Shown: positions 17,296-30,470 of the stretch, piece by piece
How the letters are laid out: every line of letters begins with the position of its first letter
Position numbering within the stretch: the first letter of the stretch is position 1
Origin: Companilactobacillus alimentarius DSM 20249
GTDB lineage: Bacteria > Bacillota > Bacilli > Lactobacillales > Lactobacillaceae
DNA: 64,000 bases
Reading direction: 5' to 3'
Assembly (NCBI RefSeq): GCF_002849895.1
Contig: NZ_CP018867.1
Span: 1,426,001-1,490,000 of the forward strand
Program-made: the position numbers and the translations under genes
Notes under the pieces: model-generated
What the model was told of the DNA's origin: nothing
The model's input: only the letters and a program-made list of their open reading frames with translations
Databases searched by the model: none

Positions 17296-18684
17296 TTGTC
17301 AAGTTCTACAATTACAACTAACTCTATTATCATTTTAATAACCTTTATCTTTGCTTTCTTCTTTGTTGCCGCTGAGTTTGCCTTGGTACAAACTAGATCC
17401 AGTCAACTTGAAGATGCAATTTCTAAAGGAAATGGTAATACAAAAAAATTAAAACGTGCTCTGATGATGGTCAACAACCTCAATGAGTACTTATCTACGA
17501 CACAAGTTGGTACTAGTATCGCCGGTATTATCTTAGGTTGGATCGGTGAAAGTACTATCGAATATTTACTGATAGAAGTAGTCGGCGTAGCTCATATTTC
17601 CGCTGGTGGCAGCAGTGGTCTGCATGCAATCAGTTCGATTATCGGTGTGCTTTTACTAACCTACTTAGAAGTGGTTTTAACAGAAATCGTTCCTAAAAAT
17701 ATTTCAATTGATATGCCAATGACAATGCTTATGCTTGTCGTCACACCATTACGATTCTTCCATGTGGCCGTTTATCCATTCGTTTGGTTACTAAACGTCT
17801 CCGCCTCTGGAATTGTCCGTTTGATGGGAATGAAACCAGCTGATTCTGAAAATGAAGTTTTCTCACAGTCTGAAATTCTTCGACTTTCAAAATCATCTAT
17901 TAAAGGTGGCGATATGGAACCAGACGATGTTATCTTTATGCAACGTGCCTTCGCATTGAACGATAAAGTTGCTAAAGACATCATGGTCGATCGTACCAGT
18001 TTATATGTCGTTGACATTACTGATAAAGTTAAAGACGTCATTAAAGATTATTTACAACAAGGATTCTCAAGATTCCCAGTTGTAGCCGATAATGATAAAG
18101 ACAAGATCTTAGGTTATGTTTATGCTTACGATATCGTTCGTCAAAATCAGGTAGATGGCGACGTTGGCATCAGTCGGATCTTACGTTCAGTTAATACCGT
18201 TCCTGAAACAATGCCAATTCAAGATATTCTTTCAAAGATGATCAAAAAACAAACACCTATTGTTATTGTCGTTGATGAGTACGGTGGTACCAGCGGTATC
18301 GTAACTGATAAGGATATTTACGAAGAATTGTTTGGAACTGTTAAAGATGAAATTGATGATGTTTCCGATGAATATATCGTCAAAAATGCTGATGGTTCTT
18401 ATAACGTTTCTGGTAAAACTACACTTTATGACTTCGAACGTTATTTCAAGTCCGATATTCCTGAATTCCAAGATTCCGATATTATTACCGTTGGTGGTTA
18501 TATTATCGAGAAATATCCTAATATTCAAAAGAATTTCGAATTTGAAATGGATAACTTCAAATTCAAAGTTGCTGAATTCGATCATGGTTTTGTCAGCTGG
18601 TTTAAAGTTTCTGTCAATAAAACAGCGGTAACTAAACAAGACAATTTAGCTTCACTAACTGATGTTGATGATTTAAAGGAATAA
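17296..18684 (+). CDS. CNNM/CorC (hemolysin C) family membrane protein with CBS domains
   Basis: A 462-aa protein with the CNNM layout: an N-terminal DUF21 membrane domain (about residues 8-190, about four hydrophobic segments, FFVAAEFALVQTRSSQLE), a CBS pair (about 215-340; DIMVDRTSLYVVD and IVIVVDEYGGTSGIVT), and a C-terminal CorC_HlyC domain ending near FKVSVNKTAV. Such proteins take part in magnesium or cobalt efflux and homeostasis. TTG 17296 follows AAGGGGAAATCATATA; the longer upstream frame has no RBS. A strong terminator follows at 18720. Confidence 0.88.
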   Translation: MSSSTITTNSIIILITFIFAFFFVAAEFALVQTRSSQLEDAISKGNGNTKKLKRALMMVNNLNEYLSTTQVGTSIAGIILGWIGESTIEYLLIEVVGVAHISAGGSSGLHAISSIIGVLLLTYLEVVLTEIVPKNISIDMPMTMLMLVVTPLRFFHVAVYPFVWLLNVSASGIVRLMGMKPADSENEVFSQSEILRLSKSSIKGGDMEPDDVIFMQRAFALNDKVAKDIMVDRTSLYVVDITDKVKDVIKDYLQQGFSRFPVVADNDKDKILGYVYAYDIVRQNQVDGDVGISRILRSVNTVPETMPIQDILSKMIKKQTPIVIVVDEYGGTSGIVTDKDIYEELFGTVKDEIDDVSDEYIVKNADGSYNVSGKTTLYDFERYFKSDIPEFQDSDIITVGGYIIEKYPNIQKNFEFEMDNFKFKVAEFDHGFVSWFKVSVNKTAVTKQDNLASLTDVDDLKE

Positions 18685-18719
18685 GAAAAACATAACAGGT
18701 TTAGTCGAGCATTAATAAT

Positions 18720-18758
18720 AAGGCCAGGTAATTAAATGCAATTACCTGGCCTTATTTG
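18720..18758. terminator. Strong bidirectional terminator
   Basis: AAGGCCAGGTAAT pairs with ATTACCTGGCCTT, followed by ATTTGTTTT. It separates the convergent CNNM gene and the GT-C-like gene. Confidence 0.85.
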
Positions 18759-18785
18759 TTTTAAGCTAATTTTTACATTGAACTA

Positions 18786-20492
18786 TTATTCCTTATTACC
18801 CTTCAATCCTTCTATTTTACTAAAGTCTATTAGATTCAACTTATTAATAAATAGAACTGCAATAATCACTAAGAGTGATAAGAAAGAGATTCGCCGAGAG
18901 GCTTTTTGAATAGTTGTTTCGAAGTAATCGACAACCACTTTTCCGTTGCCATTAACTGTGACTTGAGCTAAATTATTGTTTCTCTTATCAACTTTCAATT
19001 TGGAAACTTTTCCACTTGATTGGGTGCTCTGATAACCATAGTAACCAATAATTGGTAAATCAATTTTAGCATTCTTAGCATTTTTAAAATTAAAGCTCAA
19101 CCGTGTTCCGTACTGTTTAAAGTCTGAAATCTTTGCTTTACCAGCTTGAATTTTAGGCTTGTGAGTCGCTCTTTGTAATTCACTTAGATTCGTCCCAATT
19201 GGCAAATACTCTTGTCCTGCACCAATACTAAATGGTTCAGTTTGATTATAGGCAGCATAAGTATTTCTTTGCAAAGGCGAACTAGCTACTAAACGATAAG
19301 CTGAGGAAACGGAAATCAAAGTTATAAATACCATCAAGACGATTTTCATACTTTTTTTCTTAAAAATCCCTAGTGGATCGGCGGCAACAAAGACTGCTAG
19401 AAGCAATGAAACAATCATATAAAAGCGCCATGGGAATTGGATCATCTTCATAGGAGTTTTATTCAGTAATACCCACGGAAAGATTTTAGTACTGCAAATC
19501 AACATAAATGCTCCAATTAAGGAGAAGTGACGTACAGCTTTGTTCTTGATCTTAACTGCTGAAACAACTACAACAATTGCCGCAAAAAACAATACTATTC
19601 CAGGATTCGCTTGGTTGAAGTTATTATTCATACTAGCGTGAGCCATATCAGTAAAGTCAGCTGCTGCTGTAGCTAAATTCGAACTAGATTCTGTTAATAA
19701 GAATTTAGTGTGATGCATTTGCTCTATCATTGGCAAGAAGTAAGCCAGGCTTAGTAAAACTGAGCTTAAAGTTGCCCACAATAATGACAACAAACGTTGG
19801 GGGGCTTTTCTCAGTTCACCAATTTGGCAAATTGCTACAATTACAATTAGAATTGCAACTAAAATTGGTGAAATAGCATGGGAATAAATAATTCCAGTCA
19901 TACCAAAAGTCAGATATAACCAATTTTGACGTTTACCATAAAAAATTTCATAAATACCTAAAAGAGCAACCGGTAAGAATACAAAGGCCCCAACTTCACC
20001 TAGATCATGACGGTACAATATATCATACATTCGATAAGTCGAAAGTGTATAAACAAAACTAAATACTAAACTATTCCAATATTTCTTACTAACCTTGTAA
20101 AAGCAAAGAAATGCTATACCCATAGTTAAAAATGTCAATAAAATATTCAACCCTGCAATTGCTTGGGCACTAGAATATCCCATTAGACGCATAAAGGCTG
20201 CTGGATATAGAAGAAAATCAGAATAAAAAACGTTTACGATATAGCCAAAACCATCCATAAACGACATATTAATGAATGGAAAATATTGATGGCGTAAGAG
20301 CGAATGATACAAACCTTCAATTCTCATATTATGAAAACGATCATCGCTAGTCCCCAAATATGACCAAATTCTACCTTGGAAAATCTGAGTTTGATAAATA
20401 ACTAAAATACTAACTATTAAGAAAAGTGCAATAGTCGCTAAGACTATCATTACCTTTTTTAATTTCTCTTTGTTCAACGCTGTTAATTGCAT
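18786..20492 (-). CDS. Polytopic membrane protein, GT-C/YfhO-like
   Basis: A 568-aa protein with about twelve hydrophobic segments and a C-terminal extracytoplasmic beta-rich part (about residues 415-535) before a final membrane helix. It resembles the large bacterial membrane proteins related to YfhO and GT-C glycosyltransferases (annotated in databases as '6-pyruvoyl-tetrahydropterin synthase-related'). The first loop SYLGTSDDRFHNMRIEGL has the acidic pair expected of a GT-C active site. The probable role is glycosylation of a cell-surface polymer using a lipid-linked sugar. ATG 20492 has AAGAAGGG upstream. No LTA or polysaccharide genes adjoin it. Confidence 0.65.
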   Translation of the reverse strand: MQLTALNKEKLKKVMIVLATIALFLIVSILVIYQTQIFQGRIWSYLGTSDDRFHNMRIEGLYHSLLRHQYFPFINMSFMDGFGYIVNVFYSDFLLYPAAFMRLMGYSSAQAIAGLNILLTFLTMGIAFLCFYKVSKKYWNSLVFSFVYTLSTYRMYDILYRHDLGEVGAFVFLPVALLGIYEIFYGKRQNWLYLTFGMTGIIYSHAISPILVAILIVIVAICQIGELRKAPQRLLSLLWATLSSVLLSLAYFLPMIEQMHHTKFLLTESSSNLATAAADFTDMAHASMNNNFNQANPGIVLFFAAIVVVVSAVKIKNKAVRHFSLIGAFMLICSTKIFPWVLLNKTPMKMIQFPWRFYMIVSLLLAVFVAADPLGIFKKKSMKIVLMVFITLISVSSAYRLVASSPLQRNTYAAYNQTEPFSIGAGQEYLPIGTNLSELQRATHKPKIQAGKAKISDFKQYGTRLSFNFKNAKNAKIDLPIIGYYGYQSTQSSGKVSKLKVDKRNNNLAQVTVNGNGKVVVDYFETTIQKASRRISFLSLLVIIAVLFINKLNLIDFSKIEGLKGNKE

Positions 20493-20582
20493 AACGAAAT
20501 ACCCTTCTTAGTAATGTAAAAAAAACAATATCTACATTATACTAATTTACTTCTCGTAAAAGATACTAATTTTACAAGTAAA

Positions 20583-20618
20583 AAGGGAAAGTCTTAGGTT
20601 TTCTGCCTGAAACTCCCC
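20583..20618 (-). terminator. Rho-independent terminator between two membrane-protein genes
   Basis: On the minus strand GGGAGTTTCAGG, loop CAGAAAA, CCTAAGACTTTCCC, then TTTTTAC. It lies after the 20633-21448 gene. Confidence 0.65.
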
Positions 20619-20632
20619 CCAAAAATAAATTT

Positions 20633-21448
20633 TCAGTACTTGTACTTCATCGTACTGCCCCAATCGATCAAGCTCAAGATAAATACCATAAAAATAATCG
20701 AAATATAGCTTAAAAATATTCCATTGAGGATATTGTACAAGACATCACGGACATTGTAATCGACATTATTTACAATCAAATCTTGTAATGGATAATATGT
20801 ACATCCTAGCAATATAGCTAATAAAATTGATGTGCAGATACCCACTGTCCCTAAATGATGAAAGAACAACATACTAGATTGAACCTTTATTCGTAAACGT
20901 AACGCCAACAGAATAAAGATCCCCGCTGCCGCTACCATTGTAATTTTAATCAGTTTTTTTATTGTTTGAATTCTGACAAGGACTCGTTCAATCGGTCCCA
21001 TATCATTATTAACAATTTGATTCATTAAACCTTCATTACTTTTAATGACACTATCTATTTCAGGGTCAATATCTAAACCGTAACTTTTAGCTTCAGATTT
21101 AAGCTTGGTACTGATTGTGGCTAAGATAGCACTGCCGATTGTTAATTGCGAGTCATCACTGTACACTTCGTCAACCGAAGTATTAATAATCTTTTTTATA
21201 TCACTATTAGTTAAATTGACCGCTGACAAATTTGTGGAAATAGAATAACTGTTAACTAAACGTCCTAAACGCTGATTAGTATAATTCTTTATTAAAGTCA
21301 CGTTGGTTTCACTGTTGACGACTTTTTTAACATAATTACTATTTAGCACAGTCGACAAAGTAATTCCTAAGAAAACGATCACCATTAAACAAATTGACAA
21401 TAGAATCAATGTAAATCCGTGTCTGTTGTACGACAATGACTTGCTCAT
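20633..21448 (-). CDS. Membrane protein of unknown function
   Basis: A 271-aa protein that I do not recognise. One membrane helix lies near the N-terminus (FTLILLSICLMVIVFLGI, about residues 12-30), then a 125-residue outside-facing region rich in Ser/Thr/Asn, then three further membrane segments (about 165-185, 200-220, 240-260). It has no lipobox. Its ATG comes 2 bases after the stop of the HAD phosphatase, so the two are co-transcribed and probably translationally coupled. The layout suggests an extracytoplasmic sensor or assembly factor, but nothing in the sequence proves it. Confidence 0.7.
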   Translation of the reverse strand: MSKSLSYNRHGFTLILLSICLMVIVFLGITLSTVLNSNYVKKVVNSETNVTLIKNYTNQRLGRLVNSYSISTNLSAVNLTNSDIKKIINTSVDEVYSDDSQLTIGSAILATISTKLKSEAKSYGLDIDPEIDSVIKSNEGLMNQIVNNDMGPIERVLVRIQTIKKLIKITMVAAAGIFILLALRLRIKVQSSMLFFHHLGTVGICTSILLAILLGCTYYPLQDLIVNNVDYNVRDVLYNILNGIFLSYISIIFMVFILSLIDWGSTMKYKY

Positions 21449-21450
21449 AA

Positions 21451-22113
21451 TTATTTCTCCATAGCTAGATTAACAATTTCTTGCGGCTTATTGACGATCC
21501 ACTCTGACTTGGCTTTTTTTAATTCTGCCAAATCCCCGAATCCATAAGTAACGCCAATAGCTTTCAAATTGTTTTTATGTGCCCCCACAACATCACTATT
21601 ACGATCCCCAACCATAACGAGATTTTTTGTATCTAATTCAATCGAAGTTTTGTCCATTCCATAGGAAATAACATCTTCTTTCAATGAACGAACTGATTCG
21701 TCCTCAGCGGCTCCAAAAACGTGTCTAATGTATTGTTTCATATTTAATTGATCGATAATTCTTTTAGCAAAGATCTCTGGCTTCGAAGTGGCAATGAACA
21801 ATTGCTTATCTGCTTTACTCAAAGATTCTAACATATCATAGACACCATCATAAACAGTATATTCCATCCAACCTTCTTCTTGATAATATTCTCGAAAGGC
21901 GTTTATACTTTGATTGATCAATGGATCATCTGGCGCTACATGATCATACTTTTGAAGTGAAGCACCTAGCGTTGGTCCAATAAACTCATGTAAAATAACA
22001 TCATTATGAGGAATATATCCTAAAGTATGTTGATACATATATCTCAAACTCTTCATGATCCCTGTTTCAGAATTAATGATAGTTCCATCCAGATCAAAAA
22101 ATAAATTGTTCAA
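21451..22113 (-). CDS. HAD-superfamily hydrolase (Gph/PpaX-like phosphatase)
   Basis: A 220-aa phosphatase of the HAD-IA group. Motif I is FFDLDGTIINSE with the nucleophile Asp, motif II is LFIATSKPE, and motif III/IV is VMVGDRNSDVVGAHKN. The alpha-helical cap (about residues 15-80) is as in phosphoglycolate phosphatase and PpaX. The likely substrate is a small phosphate ester or pyrophosphate. The TTG start has AAAGGATG 9 bases upstream. It is the first gene of a two-gene unit with the 271-aa membrane protein. Confidence 0.88.
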   Translation of the reverse strand: MNNLFFDLDGTIINSETGIMKSLRYMYQHTLGYIPHNDVILHEFIGPTLGASLQKYDHVAPDDPLINQSINAFREYYQEEGWMEYTVYDGVYDMLESLSKADKQLFIATSKPEIFAKRIIDQLNMKQYIRHVFGAAEDESVRSLKEDVISYGMDKTSIELDTKNLVMVGDRNSDVVGAHKNNLKAIGVTYGFGDLAELKKAKSEWIVNKPQEIVNLAMEK

Positions 22114-22200
22114 ATTAAATTCATCCTTTTATGTTAAATTTAAGTTATGTAAAGATTATATAGCATTCAATAAAAAATAACTAACAGTCGTAGGTAGAGT

Positions 22201-24534
22201 ATGGTAAAAATCAAAAAACCACAAACATATACCAGTCTCGAAAATGGACTGACGGATCAACAAGTTGATACGCAAGTTCAAAAAGGACTGATAAATGTTC
22301 AAATCAAGAAATTATCGCGCCCAATCCCTAAGATTCTGGCCGACAATCTCTTCACATTATTTAATCTTCTCAATTTAATTATTGCAATCCTAATTTTTTG
22401 GACCGGTTCCTATCGAAATCTCTTCTTCCTAGGTCCCGTTATTGCCAATATTGTTATTGGTAGTTACCAAGAAATTAGAGCTAAACTTACCATTGATAAA
22501 ATCAGTTTAGTTAATAGTCAAAATTTTACTGTTGTTCGTAATGGTCAAAGAAAAGAAATCGTCATTGATGATTTGGTAGAAGACGACATCGTTTTAATCA
22601 AACGTGGCGATACAATGCCTGCGGATGGAATTGTTCGCTCATCTAATGGGCTACAAACCAACGAATCCGGTATTACTGGTGAAGCTGACACAATTACCAA
22701 AAGTGTTGATGATGAAGTCTTCTCTGGCAGTTTTGTCATCGCTGGCCAGGCTAAGATTCAATTGACTCAAGTCGGGCATGAAAGTTTTGTCTCTAAGTTA
22801 TCATCCGCTGTCGGCAAAGAAAAGCGTTCTGTGAGCGTTTTAATGAAAATAATTAATAATATCATTAAAATTTTAACATACACTATCATCCCCATCGGAC
22901 TTCTTTTATTTTTCCGTTCCTATTTAAAAAATGGCGATGTCGCCCAATCAATCCTTGGTACTTCCGCCTCAGTCATCGGGATGATTCCAGAGGGATTAGT
23001 CTTATTAACCGCCGTCGCTTTAGCAACTGGTTCTTACAATCTCTCCAAGCGAAACATTTTAGTTCGTTCTTTAAGTGCCATTGAAACATTAGCTCGAGTC
23101 GATACGCTTTGTTTGGACAAAACGGGTACAATCACAACCGGAAAATTAACCGTTAAAAAAACGATTGCGTATGGTAGCGACGAAAATACTATCAAAGCTA
23201 TCGCAACAAAAATTGTTGAAGCAACGCAGGAAACCAACGCTACTGCTTTAGCCATTGGTAATTTAAACTTCCAGCCTTTTGAAGATGAAGTCAAAGAAGT
23301 CATTCCTTTCTCATCAGAAACCAAGTATTCTGGCTTCATTGACAAAAACGATGTCCGTTACACGATGGGAGCTCCCGAGTTCATCATTCAAAATCCTGAT
23401 CAAAAAGTAGCCAAAAGAATTAAACAAGCTGCGGAAAACGGCTTTCGGGTCATCGCTATCTTGAAAGAGGACATCAAACAAAGCTTACTAGGTTTACTAT
23501 TGATTTCCGACGAAATTCGTCCTCAAGCTTCTTCAACTTTTAGTTACCTAAGAAACCAAGGGGTCGACTTCAAAGTCATCTCTGGCGATAATCCAGCTAC
23601 TGTTAGTAACGTTGCTAACCAGGCTGGAATCGCGACTGGTAATAGTTATATAGATATGAGTAGCATTACAGAGGACCAAGACTACCACAAATTAGTCAAG
23701 GAGTACAAAGTTTTTGGTCGAGTACGTCCAAGTCAAAAGGCTGATCTAATCAAGGCAATGCAGGACAATGGTTTGACGGTCGGTATGACTGGCGATGGTG
23801 TCAACGATGTTTTAGCAATGCGTCAATCCGACTGTAGCGTTGCCATCGCGGGTGAAAGTGATGCTGCGGAAGCCTCCGCTGACTTTGTTCTCTTGGATCG
23901 TAATTTTGATTCAATGATCTTTATGCTAAATGAAGGTCGTCGAGTTATCAATAACGTTGAACGTGTCGCTTCATTATTCTTGATTAAAACAATTTACTCA
24001 GCTGTCTTGGCAATTCTCTTTATAATTTTAGGAACTGGTTATCCATTCCAGCCATCACAACTAACACCAATCAATGCCTTAACAGTTGGTATACCTACTT
24101 TTTTACTCGCCTTAGAGCCCAACTATACGCCACCAGCGGGACGTTTCATGCGTAACGTTATGGAAATAGCCTTACCTTCTGCTCTCTGCAATATCATCAT
24201 CATTATAACCATTTCAATCTTAGGTAATCATTTCAACTTTAATTTTGCGACGACCTCGACCCTTTCAGTCTTCACAATCGGTATTATCGGTTACTGTGCG
24301 TTAATTTCTATCAGTAATCCGCTATTTATGAGAAAGAAAATTATGATTGGTTTCTCATTTGTTTTATTTATTATTACTTTTATCTTTGGCAACAAAGCTT
24401 TTGGGTTGGAAAGTATCTTAAATCTACAATACACTTATCTCTTCATCGCTATCTTCTTAATCGCTTGGCCTTTGTTCATGTTCATGCGAGAAGTCTTAGG
24501 TAGAAGAGTCTTTTCTAAAATTAATTGGAAATAA
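22201..24534 (+). CDS. Cation-transporting P-type ATPase (Exp7-like, HAD-IC)
   Basis: A 777-aa P-type ATPase. The actuator motif is SGITGEAD, the phosphorylation site CLDKTGTIT (Asp near 304), and the hinge MTGDGVNDVLAMRQSDCSVAI. MIPEGLVLLTAVALATG forms the M4 ion-site region with the Pro-Glu-Gly signature. This subtype is like the streptococcal Exp7 / Firmicute 'YfgQ-like' group, thought to pump divalent cations such as Ca2+ or Mg2+. It lacks an N-terminal heavy-metal domain. ATG 22201 has a weak RBS (AGGTAGAG). Transport substrate is inferred from the family. Confidence 0.88.
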   Translation: MVKIKKPQTYTSLENGLTDQQVDTQVQKGLINVQIKKLSRPIPKILADNLFTLFNLLNLIIAILIFWTGSYRNLFFLGPVIANIVIGSYQEIRAKLTIDKISLVNSQNFTVVRNGQRKEIVIDDLVEDDIVLIKRGDTMPADGIVRSSNGLQTNESGITGEADTITKSVDDEVFSGSFVIAGQAKIQLTQVGHESFVSKLSSAVGKEKRSVSVLMKIINNIIKILTYTIIPIGLLLFFRSYLKNGDVAQSILGTSASVIGMIPEGLVLLTAVALATGSYNLSKRNILVRSLSAIETLARVDTLCLDKTGTITTGKLTVKKTIAYGSDENTIKAIATKIVEATQETNATALAIGNLNFQPFEDEVKEVIPFSSETKYSGFIDKNDVRYTMGAPEFIIQNPDQKVAKRIKQAAENGFRVIAILKEDIKQSLLGLLLISDEIRPQASSTFSYLRNQGVDFKVISGDNPATVSNVANQAGIATGNSYIDMSSITEDQDYHKLVKEYKVFGRVRPSQKADLIKAMQDNGLTVGMTGDGVNDVLAMRQSDCSVAIAGESDAAEASADFVLLDRNFDSMIFMLNEGRRVINNVERVASLFLIKTIYSAVLAILFIILGTGYPFQPSQLTPINALTVGIPTFLLALEPNYTPPAGRFMRNVMEIALPSALCNIIIIITISILGNHFNFNFATTSTLSVFTIGIIGYCALISISNPLFMRKKIMIGFSFVLFIITFIFGNKAFGLESILNLQYTYLFIAIFLIAWPLFMFMREVLGRRVFSKINWK

Positions 24535-24538
24535 CAAT

Positions 24539-24578
24539 ATAGGCTATTCTTTACATACATAAGGAATAGCCTATTTTT
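24539..24578 (+). terminator. Rho-independent terminator of the P-type ATPase gene
   Basis: TAGGCTATTC pairs with GAATAGCCTA, then TTTTTGTTT. Confidence 0.85.
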
Positions 24579-24588
24579 GTTTAAAGCA

Positions 24589-24629
24589 AAGGAAGCCAAG
24601 TAATCAAAATACGATTACCCAGCTTCCTT
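24589..24629. terminator. Inverted repeat, probable terminator for the minus-strand small gene
   Basis: AAGGAAGC...GTAATC pairs with GATTAC...GCTTCCTT around AAAATAC. The same core (AATCAAARTACGATT) recurs at 60333-60374. Confidence 0.6.
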
Positions 24630-24688
24630 ATTTAGTGCTTGAAAATAGAATTATTCTACACTTTCATTATCTTAATATTAGAATTAAT

Positions 24689-24886
24689 TTATTCATATTT
24701 ATGATGATGCCGCATGAATATTTCGTGATCTTTTTCCATACCACCTAAATAGACAATCGACAATACGACCACCGAAAACAATGCCAAAATCGCATTGGGG
24801 CGATTGAGAAAATATAAGCCAATGGCGATTAATGCCAAAATTACAATTGAGACTTTTAAAGTGACTCTCGGTACCTTATCTTTCAT
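24689..24886 (-). CDS. Small two-helix membrane protein of unknown function
   Basis: A 65-aa protein with two hydrophobic segments (about residues 12-27 and 32-47) split by NRPNA, a basic start and a C-terminal HHHKYE tail. I do not recognise the family. ATG 24886 follows GAGGT. It lies 72 bases after the beta-glucosidase start region of the opposite gene order, i.e. downstream of bglA on the same strand, and could be read through from that operon. Confidence 0.55.
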   Translation of the reverse strand: MKDKVPRVTLKVSIVILALIAIGLYFLNRPNAILALFSVVVLSIVYLGGMEKDHEIFMRHHHKYE

Positions 24887-24958
24887 AAAACAACTACCTC
24901 TTTTTACTACTTCTAAGTTTATTATGAAAGCAAAATCTCAGTTACGCAATCAAGATGC

Positions 24959-26467
<1,509 letters not shown>

Positions 26468-26474
26468 TTAAAGC

Positions 26475-28595
<2,121 letters not shown>

Positions 28596-29432
28596 TTAAT
28601 TTTCTCGATGAGTTACTCGCCAGACGTGCAAGATCAAATACACTTGATCATTTGACGAAAGTGCCCATCCTTTAGTATTTCGCAAAAATGTTGAAATCTT
28701 TTGAACAGTTTCATTTTCTTGGGGATATTTAACAATCATTAATTTCAATAAACTAGGATCTAATTGTTCACTAGCAGGCTTATTGGATTTGATCTTTCTA
28801 ATCAAGAAATATCTCAGATGAGAGACCAATCGACTATAATTGAACGATTCATCGTCCAAAGTAGCGTGATAACTGATCTGAATGATATCGATTATGTCGG
28901 AAATCATTTTGGAGACCTGGATCGTGTCCTGAAGGGATTCTTTTTCATTCTCCACATTCACAAAATGATAAGTTAAAAAGACTAGTTCGTCCTTAGTAAA
29001 TTCAACTTGCAAATCTTGATCAATAATCTTTATTGCTCTTAATGATGCCTGATACTCTTTGGGAAATAATTTTTTTACTTCCCAATTAACTGCTCGATCC
29101 GTAAACTCAATGTTTTCTTTTGCCCTTTTATAGGCAAAATTGATATGATCAGCCAAAATTAAATATTGATAATCATTGAATTTAACTTTTAGAAAAGATT
29201 CGACATCGTTTACAACATCAGAAGCAGTATCAATGATTGATTTATTATATTCCCCTAAATTATCTATGTTTGCTGTATTCTCTGACTTAAAACGTTGAGT
29301 GATTTTTGATGCGTCCACCACATCACCCGTTTTCTTACCAAATCCGATGCCTTTTCCAATAACTACCCATTCAACATGATGGTCATCAACTACGAGAGCG
29401 GCATTATTATTATAATTTCTTATAAATTTCAA
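28596..29432 (-). CDS. licT: BglG/LicT family transcription antiterminator
   Basis: A 278-aa regulator. The RNA-binding CAT domain is at about residues 1-55 (FIRNYNNNAALVVDD, GKGIGFGKKTGDVV). PRD1 follows with H near 100 (LADHINFAYKRAK) and 159 (FLTYHFVN). PRD2 has H near 207 (VSHLRYFLIRK) and 269 (LILHVWRVTH). PTS phosphorylation of these histidines turns it off or on according to sugar supply. It binds the two RAT sites seen here, in its own leader and before bglP. The start is TTG 29432 with AGGAGGG. Confidence 0.93.
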   Translation of the reverse strand: MKFIRNYNNNAALVVDDHHVEWVVIGKGIGFGKKTGDVVDASKITQRFKSENTANIDNLGEYNKSIIDTASDVVNDVESFLKVKFNDYQYLILADHINFAYKRAKENIEFTDRAVNWEVKKLFPKEYQASLRAIKIIDQDLQVEFTKDELVFLTYHFVNVENEKESLQDTIQVSKMISDIIDIIQISYHATLDDESFNYSRLVSHLRYFLIRKIKSNKPASEQLDPSLLKLMIVKYPQENETVQKISTFLRNTKGWALSSNDQVYLILHVWRVTHREN

Positions 29433-29445
29433 CGACTCACCCTCC

Positions 29446-29526
29446 TAAAAAAAATACCCACTAATCGCGTACAAAATAGACGCAATACTAGTAGGTTTAT
29501 GCCTGATCGAATCAGTGACACACATC
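29446..29526 (-). promoter_or_regulatory. LicT antiterminator (RAT) and terminator in the licT leader
   Basis: On the minus strand TGTGTCACTGATTCGATCAG then GCATAAACC (about 29494-29526) forms the RAT. It overlaps a terminator in which ACCTACTAGTATTGCGT pairs with ACGCGATTAGTGGGT, followed by ATTTTTTTT. This makes licT autoregulated. Confidence 0.88.
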
Positions 29527-29539
29527 GTTTACAAAAACT

Positions 29540-29568
29540 ATGATAGCGTTTTCTAAACTATACGTCAA
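29540..29568 (-). promoter_or_regulatory. licT operon promoter with overlapping cre site
   Basis: On the minus strand TTGACG (29563-29568), 17 bases, TATCAT (29540-29545). TAGAAAACGCTATCA (29541-29555) fits the CcpA cre consensus at 14 of 15 positions and covers the -10, so glucose repression is expected. Confidence 0.8.
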
Positions 29569-29866
29569 GTCTAGTTTTAAATTTAGATACTATTTCCTCA
29601 ATTTTTATTATAAAAAATGAATTTTTAAGTTTAATTTATTATTACTTTGTTTAGATATTCTTGATCAAATAATTGATCAAAATCAATGTAAGCGTTGTTA
29701 TTTTTTAAGTGCTAAATAAACACTACAAAATGTCTAGATACTCCGCTATACTTGAGTCAGCAAGGGATTAGAGCATTGTATCAGCAAGCAATAAAGTCGT
29801 TTTTTATCAATATATTTTTTATCATGATATTATGCTAATAATTAAACACAGTAAGGAGTCTTGAAT
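29569..29866. other. AT-rich intergenic region upstream of the 120-aa gene
   Basis: No gene is visible. It holds a close direct repeat TTGATCAAATAATTGATCAA (29672-29691) and several possible -10 boxes. A regulator site for the 29867 gene is possible but unproven. Confidence 0.4.
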
Positions 29867-30229
29867 ATGCCAAAAAAAATTGCTGTTGTAGCCATGAATA
29901 CCAAAAAGATTCCCTATGTCGATGGTAACGAACTTATCATCACACTCGATAATCAAAAAGTTTGGTACACCGCTAATACTAAACAGATTAAAATTCCTTT
30001 TCTTACAAACGTCTTTAATTCAATGACAAATAACTTTATCAAGAAATTTATGAAACGTTCGACTAAAAAGGATACTGTCAAAGCTAATTACTTTTCAAAG
30101 CAAGTTGCTCGTTATCTACTTGAGAATGATTTTGATCAGATCATCTTTGAAAATGAGTTGCTCCGAAAGAATATTTCCCGTCGTTTGGAAAGAAAACATA
30201 CGACCGTTCCGGAAACTTCACTTGCCTAG
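29867..30229 (+). CDS. Small basic protein of unknown function
   Basis: A 120-aa protein without membrane segment or signal. It starts PKKIAVVAMNTKKIPYVDGNE and has a basic middle (KKFMKRSTKKD) and a basic C-terminus (NISRRLERKHTT). I do not recognise the family. ATG 29867 is chosen over TTG 29861 because AAGGAG lies 8 bases upstream of the ATG but only 2 from the TTG. It stands alone between the licT promoter region and a terminator. Confidence 0.65.
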   Translation: MPKKIAVVAMNTKKIPYVDGNELIITLDNQKVWYTANTKQIKIPFLTNVFNSMTNNFIKKFMKRSTKKDTVKANYFSKQVARYLLENDFDQIIFENELLRKNISRRLERKHTTVPETSLA

Positions 30230-30238
30230 GACATATAA

Positions 30239-30278
30239 GTAAGGTTCAGAAATCTTAAATGATTTCTGAACCTTATTT
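30239..30278. terminator. Rho-independent terminator
   Basis: AAGGTTCAGAAATC pairs with GATTTCTGAACCTT, then ATTTAT. Confidence 0.85.
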
Positions 30279-30350
30279 ATATGTTTTCTCTTCAAATTAG
30301 AAAGATATCCCTCAGAAATATTCAGTAACTTTGTTCCCTTATTCATTTGA

Positions 30351-30452
30351 TCACTTCAAATTCATGTAGTCGTTTCTATAATAAAAATTACCACTACGTT
30401 TTTTAAACATTTCTAAATATTGATTACATAATTCATCTGCCCTTTCTTCAAT
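30351..30452 (-). pseudogene. Orphan C-terminal coding fragment
   Basis: On the minus strand 33 codons end at TGA 30351-30353 with a protein-like sequence (ADELCNQYLEMFKKRSG, then NFYYRNDYMNLK). There is no ATG, GTG or TTG start in frame and a stop lies just upstream. It looks like the tail of a lost gene; the source is not recognised. Confidence 0.35.
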
Positions 30453-30470
30453 TTAATACCTCTTATGGGA

